Positions 22,357 to 34,000 of a DNA stretch of 64,000 nucleotides are shown here, piece by piece. The notes under the pieces are model-generated. The model ran no database searches and was not told the DNA's origin. It saw only the letters and a list, made by a program, of their open reading frames with translations. The DNA is from Temnopleurus reevesii (Eukaryota; Echinodermata; Echinoidea; Temnopleuroida; Temnopleuridae): the NCBI GenBank assembly GCA_036244855.1, contig BQKZ01000313.1, positions 10,673 to 74,672 of the forward strand, given 5' to 3'. Position 1 is the first letter of the stretch, and each line of letters starts with the position of its first letter. The translations under genes were made by a program, and so were the position numbers.

Positions 22357-25007
22357 TCAACAGTGCTCTTCAGGTGCAGTGACATAGTCCTCTGACATGG
22401 GAGAGGTCACTGTGACTGAGAGGGCATCCTTGTAGCTGCTCTCAGATGACTGTGACTGTGACCTGTGGATGGCGCCCTCTGGTGAAAGCATCTTTTGCTC
22501 CTCAGCAAGGGCCTCCTCTGTGGACAGACCTTCGTACAGAGACAGAACATCTAGGGTGGTGGGGTGGGATGATTCCCTCTTCTTGGACGTCAAGGAAATC
22601 TCCAAGCTGACCTGATGACATGAATCTGACAGCTTGGTCGTGGTGACTTTAACATTGTTGACAGAACTGTTAGAGGATGTCTCTGATGGTGTCACCTCCA
22701 CCTTCTCAATCTCAGGGAAAAGCAGATCGGAAGATGATGAGAACTGTTTTCCGTCAGATGCAGAGTTCTCACTTGATATATCGAGGGCATCCAGTCGGTT
22801 GTTGAGGGATTGGGATTCAGATGACTTTGGGATACCTGCAGAGAGTTCACTGGATGATGTATCAAAGACTTCAGGAAATGGAAGATCAATATCAAGGGTT
22901 AGTGGAGTCAGACTTGTCTCTAGATCACCAGCAGATTGAATATCTGTAAGATCTTGAAGCGTGTCATCATCATCGACGGTGCTATTGCCTTTGATCTCTT
23001 CATGAGGATCACAGACAGATCTTGGGATGGGTTTATGAGCAGCCTTCTCTAGCTCTTCGAATCTTTCTCGGATTGACTTGAACATAGCTGGAGTCACCTC
23101 TTCCTCATCAGCGCCAGTGCTCTCATGTGGTGTGAGGCGACTGATGGACTCTAGAAGACCTTCTTTGATGGCGTTGATGTTGGCCATGCGAGCTTCGATG
23201 CAAGGAGAGCTGCGTCCACTGCTGTGCAAACTGGATGCATAGCTACCTTGATAACTGCTGTTGAAAGTAAAAGAGAGGTCCCCAGCCTCGGAAGCACTGC
23301 AGCTACTGCTATACGAAAGGCCATCTACAGAGTCTTTACCTTCGGAGTTATGTCTAGATCGTGACTTTGGCTTTGAGACCCACTCTTCAAGTTCTTTCCG
23401 CCTTTCAGAGAGCTTCTTGAAACCCATACTTGATCGATGCTGAGGAGATTTGTTGGCTGGTCTCGTTTCTTTCTCCTGTTGGAAGCTCTTCAATCGTTCC
23501 TTGATGCCATCTTGGACAGGCGTCACTACTTTAGGCTCTGGCTTCGTTGGCTTCGTCACCTCAAACTTACGAACAAAGTCCCTGACAGATTTTCTGTTCT
23601 TTGCTGAACGAGTAATAGAGCGTCTGGAGCCACTGGAGCTGTCCTCTGAATCTGTTGTAGTTGAGGATTTGGTGAGAGAGTTTTCTCTTCGAACACCAGA
23701 AGAACTGTCAATTTCAAAGCGCTTGATGATGGTGCCACACTGACTGTGTGTGACTGCCCATGCCACCTGCTTTCCATCGGCATCAGAGGATGAAGATTCA
23801 CTGTTCTTCCTTGTGACGACGATCGTAGATGGCTGATCCTGCTGATGTTTGATCATCTTACTGTACTTCCTTGCGAGTCTCTGGACCTTCTTCTTGACCG
23901 CATTCAGCTCTTCCTCTTCAGGTGAATCAGCCGAGGTATCATCATCATCATCTTTAGCTGAGCATGTCTCAGTGCTTTTATCTTGATGCGATGATTCTAT
24001 ATCATCTCTATCCAGGTGCAGAATATCCTCATCATTCAAAACTATTGATATTTTCTCATTCCTTGATGATGCAGCATTAGAGTCTTTGGTTTTTTCTTCA
24101 CTATCATGAGGTGATGAATGCTCACTCTCACTTTCACTTTTTGTAGCATACTTGGCTCCAAGCTTCTGGAAAGCGATGTTGATTGAGTCTTCCAGATTTT
24201 CATGAGATGACAAAGAAGAGAAGTCACCATCCACTGTTCCAAAGGTAGATGCTGACGAGCCGAGAGCATGCTGCTTGTCATCACTGCTCTTGATGGAATC
24301 ACCAAGATCCGACTTATGATCAGTAATGTTTGGATCGGAGTGACATTTTGCTAGCTCTGCCCAGGCATGGAGAGAACTATCATCACTGCGTGTTCTTGAG
24401 AGTCTAAGCTTTTGGAAGTGTGGATGAGTAGTTACGTCAGCACTCTGAGGTCTTGATGGAATGTGAGAGAATGATCGATTTCTGAAGTGTCTGCCCGTCA
24501 TAGGAACCCAGACATCATCATGATCCTTGCTGAACCTGTCATTGAGTGGACGGTACTCCTTGAGATCAACTCGGCGAAGTTTGAAGAGCTCTGGACCGTG
24601 GATGGTGCTAAGACTTCTTCTGGCTGGCTTAGGAGACATTTCAATGTCTAGGAGTGGATCAACAACCAGGTGGTTATTATCAGATAGCTGCTCCAAAGCT
24701 TCTAACTCATCAGGGCTCTCTCCTTCACCTCCCTCTGCTCCTCCTTCCTCCTCAGTATCATCCAATCCATCCTGTCTCTTCATCCCATTCTCCCGTTTCC
24801 GCACCGCTCCACCCTTCTTCTTGCCCATCCTCCCATCTCCCGCCTTTGCCTCATCAGCGCTGCTCTTATCCTCAGAGTCCAGCTTCAGATGCTCAGAGAG
24901 GTTCATGCTGCCAATACCAGAATCTCGATTTGACTCCTTCTTGTCTCCAAGACTCTTGGAGAGAACAAGTTTCTTAGATGAGGGTGGTGAAGAGTCTTGT
25001 CTGCTAC
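22357..25007 (-). CDS. PLEKHG-like last coding exon: Ser-rich tail
   Basis: 2651 nt, phase 1 to stop, residues 376-1258 of the partial protein. It is codon-rich in GC relative to the introns, with no internal stop. It starts [11 protein letters not shown], contains DSGIGS (residues 404-409), then acidic repeats, many RS/RxxS sites (for example RNRSFSHIP), a basic-hydrophobic segment with [12 protein letters not shown], and the helical segments [13 protein letters not shown] and [14 protein letters not shown]. It ends [11 protein letters not shown]. It is mostly predicted disordered by composition. Vertebrate PLEKHG1-3 also end in a very large Ser-rich exon, which supports the assignment. Confidence 0.95.
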
Positions 25008-28000
25008 CTGTATAGTGAATAATAATGAAGAAAGGAAAAAAATTCAGTTAAGACAGTGATACCAGCAAAGCCAAGTATCTAATAACTCTAATTCTGATAT
25101 TCAAGAGAGGGTGATATTTGAAAAGACCATCTTACAGTATTTGAAAAAGTACAGACACAAATTGATATAATAATACAATCTATATCATTTATACCGCATT
25201 TTGGTAAATATTTCAACTTTATTTGAAATGACGATAAAACTGTGTGTTAAAGTATTCCTACCATTATAGTTATTACAATAATAAAAGCAATGAAACTATT
25301 TTTGATCCTGCAATTGAATTAAATTGATTTGAATGATCCCCAAATCTATCAATAAACTGATAAAAAAATATCTTTTCAATGACGTATGTAATTTGTCTTG
25401 TGTAATTAATCAATAACATTTTTTCTCATTAATTGTGGCCACACTAGGGTAACAGAAAGATGAGTGAGCAATATAAACAGGTTTTCATCTGGGGAGCCAA
25501 TTTAGGTTTGATTGTATTAAATACAAGCTTGTATACGCACCATGATGTGAAGCATAGTCATCTCTCATTTCTTCTGGTCTTGCTAAGGGAGCCAAACTAT
25601 CTCCTTTCTCATGCTGTAAAGAGAGCAAAATAATGACTTTTGGTCTATATTTCAAAAGTATTAAGATTTTCTGCACTTGAAATTGCTAAATCTTTGTTAC
25701 ATTAATGCATAACATTTGAAATTGCTAAATTTCTTTGATAAGGTTAATAGATGGGATAAAAATTGAAAAAAACTAACCAAAATAATTTGCTTCACAAAGT
25801 GCAAACTACCAACAATAAAAAAATGATTTCACAAACTTGAAGTCGAAACCCATTGAAAAGGGTGAACTAAATGTTCTGTTTTGGAAAAAAGGCAAATTAA
25901 AACCTGTAATACGGTAAACAATTATATAAACAGATTATCATATAAGATGGTTTAAATGGTCGCTTTATCTGGAATGCTTTTAGTGAAGTGGCATAAAGAG
26001 CTATTTAGGGAAACACATTCAAGGCAGTCACTGTCCAGAAGAAGTCTAAATTGGTGTAGAGCTACTTTGGACTTAAAATAGCAAACACCTATTATTACTG
26101 GAAAGTTTCATTACAGCTACAGTGTATACAGTTAACATGTCAATACTTCCAATGACATTGTGTTGCTAATAAAGAAAATATTTGGAAAGACTAACGATGT
26201 ATGTCTTTTAAGGAGATGACAGAAATAATAGTAACCTTTTTCTTAATTGTCATTTATACTCCGATAGTTAATATTTAGCTGCAAATGATCTGCTCTAATC
26301 TTACAATATTGTAATTTTCCTAGGAATTACATTAAAATTGCAAACAAAACATTTGTATTTATGCAACTAGTTCGCTTATTGTGTGTGTTACTTACCGCTG
26401 GTGTACATGGTTCACTCTTGCCAGCTTTGTTCATCTCAACCTCATCATAAGAATCTTCAGTTCCATCCTCGTGAGGAATATCAGCTGATCTCTTGGCTCC
26501 CTGAGAAATTGGAAGAAAAAAATCAATAGTTATTAATCCTACGTTCAAGAATAATGGGCTGCTTATTACATAAAAATACAAAACCACTTGGGAATTGACA
26601 CACAATAATCTAACAATTACAAAAGAACTATTTGGACAGCTCGTCAAAAGAAGAAGACAAAGCAAGGACCTGAGAAATTGGAGGGAAAACATCAATAATT
26701 AATAATGTGCTGCTTATTACAGGAAAATTAAGTGGGAATCAGCACACAATATCATAAAACCCAAACTCCTTTTTCAAAATATCTACTAGGACAGCTCGTC
26801 AAGAGAAGAAGACAAAGCAAAGGACCAAAATAAAATCCTTGGTGAATAGAAACGATGACATCATCCATTCATCCATCAACCATTGACTCACATCATTATC
26901 AGAGAACCATCTCTGAAATACATCTCTAAAAATACAGCTTTCATCAGGATTCATGACCTTGCTTGAGAGAACGTGAAGCAACATGGCGGAATCCACAGGA
27001 GACAGTGACACTATGATAACAATCAACCTTCGCATCATGAATACTCTATTCACTCTGCGGTGAAACTTATTTTAAGTTCCACACCAAAAAGGAATCTCCT
27101 ATTCTGTGTCACTTTTCTATTCTCCCAAGATGCAGCAAAAAGATAAAATTTTAAATTTGTGCTCTGGGAAAAAATTCTGACTCATGGGAAAAATTGTTTC
27201 CATTTCTTCAGAAAAAATTGTCCTGCATATGAATTCAACTGCTGTGCTAAATTTATCACACATACTACAGCAAAGGTCCTCTTAAAATAATTTTTGTTGA
27301 TGAATATCTACAACATCTGCTACAACTGAACGAATTATAAGATGTCTCATAAAAAGTGTTGATTAACTGGTCAATTTTGAAAATGGCAACCCCTTGAAAG
27401 AATTGCTGAAAAGTAAGAGTGAGTTGTCTAATTATGATATTGTTGCAGCTTTCATTGTTAAGGAAATGCTTGCCTAACAAGAAAAAAGAAACCAATGACA
27501 TTTTGGCCCAACATTATCAAATTTGTAATTGGTGAATTTCTTGGGGCTATCCTATAGCATATTGATCTGTATCCCTAACTGTATTCATCTTGCCTATCCG
27601 TACACGCCCAGAATTAAAACTGATTATCATGGCATTTTAGGCGTAGAACTAGATTATTTCCTGTATGAACCAGATTATCAAATGACTATTTCATCAGTCA
27701 TTAGATCCTTTGTATGTTTGATAATCTAGTTTTTCACATCAAGACTCTTGCTTTACATAACCTTCCCCTTTTCCTGCCCCTTAGGGGAGTTATCAATCTG
27801 AGACATTATCTGCTGTGGGCAATGTTAACCCCCTTCCTGTCTTAATGCTCTCATGTCAATATGATGATGGGGAGAGCAGAATGTCAATGATGTAAAGGCA
27901 TCCTGGAAATGGGACCGTATTACTCAGGGGTCAATAGAGGTCACCGAGATATGCAGTGTAGGTAATAAACGTGAAAGAGTTTTATTATTTTTCTCCAGAC

Positions 28001-31000
28001 GGGAAACTGTTCCATTTGCTGGCTTCTGACTCATGTCCAGTCAATGAATGTTCCTGGTTCATCAAAGGACAGAGATGGGCGGTGTTTCACCAAGATAAGA
28101 AAGACTTTAAGAAGGACTTTAAGTTCGACTGGTATCAGTTCTTGCATTGAATGCGCGTAATAGTATGAACCATTACGCGCAAGAAGGGATACCAGTTGAT
28201 CTTAAAGTCGTTCTTAAAGTCTTCCATATCTTGGTGAAACACCATTCTGGTCTGCAACCTCTTGAATGCTTTCCTTAGGGAACAATCTACCAATGAAACT
28301 CATCTTGGGTGCTCTATGCATGGCTGAAGAGATAACATTCTCAAAAAATCCCAACCCATCCAATGAATCATAAGTTAACACAACACCACGAGCTGTTACA
28401 CCTAAGTGGCTTGCATCACAAATAATCTGCCAATAAAAATCATATTTTAAGAAGAGTATTCTCTGCATGGTTGCTAAGATATAAAACAGTTCTCAAAATA
28501 TCATATAGGATATCATAGATGGAACAGTATTATTAACCAAAACATCTTTGCGTGCATAAAACAAATTTTGAGATGGCTTGAGAGATAAGTTTATTCCCTG
28601 TCAAAATGCTGTCAATACACAATTTGTCATTATAACATTTCATATAAAAGAAGCCATTATCAAATTGTATGCGACAAGATGTTTTGGTTTTAAAGAATGA
28701 TTGAAATTGGGATGCTTACCAATTTGGATAAGTCTGGTCTTTTCATTCCTGAAAAGATAAAGAAAGAAAGAAAGGGAAAATGGATTAATAAAACATATAT
28801 GATTACTATTAAAGGTATTTAAAGATATAAAGATATAAAGATATGTAAATTAATTTGAAGAGACATAGACTACATAAATAACTGTCATGCAGTATTATTA
28901 TATTCATGCCCACAGATTGCATGCATCCAAACAGTCTTCAATGTTTTAGTTAGGAACATCAGACATTGGCTTTATCATTTGGCAATGATACAATTATTAC
29001 AACTGCAGCTGAGTCTCTGCCAAATTTCAATGAATGTCCTTTCCATAAAAAAAAACAACTTTTAAAAGATGCAATCTGTATAAGTTCCTTTGTATTGCAT
29101 TTAATCTCAAGATGGCCTGGAAGTAAAAGGGTTTTAAGCTTCCCTGCAGATTTTGGTGCTATCACATTTTTCAAAACTATTTTGGGGTGGGTGTAAATAT
29201 TGCAATTTGAAACTTTTTCAACTCGAAGGATATTTCCACAGTGTTATGTGTTTGGCAACAGATCAGCAATCTATGAAGTCAATGCTGCCAGCTATAGTTG
29301 TAAAGGAAACTTTTTCTTGCCAAGAAAGAGAGAGCCAAACTCTTTCTAGGATACAAAGCTGGAGAAATTTGCACATTAAAAGCATCATAAGTGTTCTATT
29401 TACATATTTCCATTTACATATTCCTTTGCTCACTAACTAAATTTATAATGTTTGGAAGCATTGAACAGTATCAGTTTGCTTCAGAAGGCAAAAGGGCCAC
29501 ACTTTCTTTTTAATGGTAAGAAGATCAAGGACCAATATAAATGATTTTTTTTTTATTTGGAATATAATACTTCTTGAAGTAAAATAAAAGAGGCAAATCA
29601 CATTGTCTATTAATATGAATCGCATGAAAAGCATGTAACTAAATTACAACAGGAAACAATTCACTGTTTTCTTAATATCTAGCAAAATGACTTGGCAAAT
29701 CCTGATAATTTATGGGTTGATTCTCACTTCTTTTGTCAGTGCGAAATCAAATTTTCAGTTCAATATGGGGGAAGAAAAACGTCTACACTCATCATCTTGT
29801 TCTCTTTAAAACAAATATTGCTGTCCTAAAATATTTGATTATCATTCTGGAAATATCTGGCCCAATGACATGTAATGAGCATGAAAGATCAAGGCCTATA
29901 GTGGTGGAATCAACAGCTGTAGACGGACATATGCCCGCTGAGCAGCTGTGATGGGCAAGACAATGCGTCATGCAAATATAATTCTAAAATGGAAGGTCCA
30001 AGCTTTATTTAGAACTATCTTTATAATCTTTCCTGACCATAGCACAAGTCTGCCAATAGATTGTTAGGGCAAATCTCATTTATCAAGCATCAAACAAGCA
30101 TTGGTTCTTGCTGGTTCCTAATTTCTTTTTTTTTTCTTTCAATTGCTTTTAATTGCTTAGCTTTGATTTCTATTGTGCTTGATGGCAAATGGAATGAATA
30201 AATCTTGCATTTTGAAAAAACAACAACATAAATTTAGTTGATTTTTTGTCGATTTTTAGTTGATTTATAGAAAAACGGTATTTGGTGGACACTTAAAAAT
30301 TACAATTAGCATTATCTCTTTAGCGTTATTTTATATAAGTCCACTAAAATCAATTTCCCATCTACACTCATAAAAAGTATATCCCCCAAATCCTTTTACA
30401 CTTCAAGCAAGATTAGACATGGTTTGCTGAGTCACTAAGATGCTCTTTAATAAGATCTACTATGGTTGAAGGGTGCCAAATTCACTGGACCTTGCCAATT
30501 TTCTTGATGTACTGCTTACGGTGAAACGAAGCATGGTACAGAGCATTTCATCTTATAATGGGAGGTGGCTAACAACAGCATGACTTAGCAAGTTTAATAC
30601 ATCATTCTTCAAAGAGAAGGAGATTAGTAGGATACTAGTAGATAATAGGCAGGTCAATTTTAATCCTCAGGCAGAGCTCATAGTAAACCGCTGTTGTTCA
30701 TATTCACTATGCTAACCTTCAAAACAGTATAATGAATTATACAATCGAATATAGCAACTTTTGAAACATTTGCTTTTCTTGTTACAGAAACAAAGGGTTA
30801 ATGGGAATTTTGGAGGAAATACAATCACATTCATGTCTAATAATCATCTCCATCCCATTCCACCCAACAAAGTCATGATTAACAGAATAAACATTCTCAG
30901 ACATGCAACATACATCAATTTTATTTTTTTTTCAGATATATAGAAAATTATAAAGTAACAGGCTATCTTCATCATGACCTACGAAACAAAACACAGCAAT

Positions 31001-34000
31001 ATATAAGACACTAACAGAGGTGCAGGGAGTATACTGATGAGAGGGAATATGGCATGCAGGTTACATATTCATCCTTTTATTTTGAATGATAGATATATAT
31101 AGAAAATTACAATACAAAAACATTAGGACACAATAAGAATAGAAAAGTGAGAGATATTTTCATGCGCAAACAAACCAATGAGAGACACTAGGGAAAAATC
31201 ACGCCTTTTCTTTCATAATTGGCGATGACATAAATCAGAAGTTTTGAATGATTCTTTGTCAAATCATTTGAGTATGTATACCCAAGAAGCAATTCTCACT
31301 TTCCAGTTGTAAGGTGAAATGTATCATGCTTTTCATGCTTTACAACACTGCAAAAATATATGTACACACTAAAATAGATGTGAAGAATATCCTCCAAGAA
31401 TAAAACAAGAACATATCAAAAAGCTTTTTATTTCATTACATAGATGAAATTTTGGGGAAGATTAATTTGATGCCATATTACTATTTGCACATTACTATTT
31501 AGACAGAAAATTGTGGCACAATGTGGTACCTTGGGAAGAAAATGTTCAAATAAAGAATTGAATTGTTTGACTTTAAGTTCATTCATTTGTAATATTCAAC
31601 TTTTCAAACTTTTACAGTAATATTCAAATCACAAGTTTATTAGGGATACACAATAAATGTATAAAAAAAAATTTGAGGAGACATTTTTATTACTTTTTGT
31701 TATGTTCTCATTTTGAATGAAGTAGACAATGATAGGCAGAATACTCACCAGTAATTATGTTCTCTACCGCCGCTGTGAAATGGATAGATAGATAGTAAGA
31801 TAGATGATGGGATGGAGTGAAGAGTATAATAAATGAAAGAGTGAATGAGTGGAAATGGCAAATAACAATAATGCATAGAATAAAATATCAGGTTGATGTA
31901 CAGATTTGGTAAATAAAGTGTAAATGAATGTAAATGGAACCAGGAATGTAAAATACACGCATAATCAATAAAGATGGGGTGAAGGTGCAAAATAATTGTG
32001 CAAGAAATAATAACCAAAGGTAGGGGAAGGAAGGAATGAGGAGAAAAACACACATTGATTTCCAGTTAATATCTATCATGGGTGTCATATCAAGTACTCT
32101 AATGACTTATCTTCACTCTTCAAAATGGTAGCTCAAAATATGTTTGGTATGGCAGTTCTGGATAACCATAACTTGCTAAAACTGCCCCTTTAACAAACAG
32201 ACACATTTCTAACAAACTATTTCAGGAGTGTTCTACTCATTGAAATCAAGTGATGTTTTCTCTTCAACTATACCAAGGGATGATGTCAAACCAAAGTTTG
32301 AATGGATCCCAAATGGACCTCTAAACAATTTTAAATGTATTAACTGATCAACATAAAATGAGATTAAACAACTTTAGAATAACCCCACAATTTGAAATAA
32401 AATCATATATTTATTGATGGTAAAATGAAAAATAAATGGCACCAATGATAAAAGTTTAGGGTTTTGCAGAATCTGAGTCAATATACATGCTTGAATTTCA
32501 AAAGAAATTATTATTCTCATTATCTCATTATCGTAAGTAATATGGCCTAATTATTTGCCTGCATTTGATATATATAATGCTTTATAATTTGCAAGCATAA
32601 ATGATAGATATCATGCAGAAAGCATATTTCATTTGGAGTTCAATTACCCATCACCGTGTGCAGTAGTTTACAGGAAGCATAGGAACCGTATTCATGTTAT
32701 TGGGAGGGGAACGGGAGGGGAAGAGGAGGGAATTAGGTAGTTTTTATAATCTTTTCGTTTACAAAGAAAACCCTTTACAAATATCTTTTGGATCTTTTTC
32801 CCACTATTAAATACAACTTTTTATTACTTTGCCATTTGACTTTATGTTGAATAAAAGACTTGAAGTAGACTAGGTAACTAATTTTGCAAGGAGAGAAGGC
32901 AAAAGATCTAAGAATTCAACACTCCAAGAACAATACACACTGCAAAAACTGAAGTAGAATGAAGTGCATAAAACACATAACACTGCAAAGAGTACCTAAA
33001 TAAGACCACAATTCTACACAGAATATGAACATTTTTTGGACAAAACTGAAAAAAAACCAAGCCTGTACTATGCCGGGCTGAGCAGAAAATAGATTATCAA
33101 CAATCATCAAATGAGTAAATATCATCACATCATAACTGTTCATTATTTATTGATTTATCACCCTCCTCATCATCAATCACTTCCTCCTTCCTCTTCTCCT
33201 CATCATTATACCATTTCTAACACATTACCATTTATCTCCTTCATACAATCTCCAAATGAATTACTACCATCACACCTCAAACTCATCAGTAACATCCTAG
33301 CGTGTTTAGGACAAATTAAAACTCAACCATACGACCATCTAAAATTGTTCTTAATAAATGATTTACCAAGAACAATGGCGCATGATGCGAGACTGAAAGT
33401 CATCTGAATCATATCACAACTGAGAGTAATTCATCTTGATTTCATTTGCATCTCCAAACTTCCATCTCTCGATCAAGACTGGATGACTGCAAGTTCCTTC
33501 TAAATTCAGACGGTTTGTTTTTACGTTCGGGAAGTGGTTACCAGGGGCTACAATATGGAGAGGGGGCGAGGAAGCGGGGGGNNNNNNNNNNNNNNNNNNN
33601 NNNNNNNNNNNNNNNNNNNNNNNNNNNNNNNNNNNNNNNNNNNNNNNNNNNNNNNNNNNNNNNNNNNNNNNNNNNNNNNNNNNNNNNNNNNNNNNNNNNN
33701 NNNNNNNNNNNNNNNNNNNNNNNNNNNNNNNNNNNNNNNNNNNNNNNNNNNNNNNNNNNNNNNNNNNNNNNNNNNNNNNNNNNNNNNNNNNNNNNTTAAT
33801 TTTTATAATTAATTAGCAAAAAACCAAGATGGCCGCCGTTACCATGGCAACGGTGAAAATTTTATGACAAAAATTATATTTTCCGATTCAGATTTTGCAT
33901 GTCTATCTCGTCAAATAGTTTTTATTTGGAAATAATGCCTTCGGGAAAATTTCATTTTTCGACCCTAGGATGGCCTTAAGGAATTGGTTTTAAAAATGCA

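Noticed and set aside
24527..25015. 162-codon + strand frame opposite the PLEKHG last exon
   Set aside because: Shadow of a Ser/Glu-rich coding exon; the antisense frame is open because of the sense codon bias.
31745..32088. Overlapping minus-strand frames rich in Ile/Leu/Tyr/His near the 24-nt microexon
   Set aside because: Intronic simple sequence (GATA-like and AAATG repeats) read backwards; only the 24-nt splice-bounded segment is phase-consistent.
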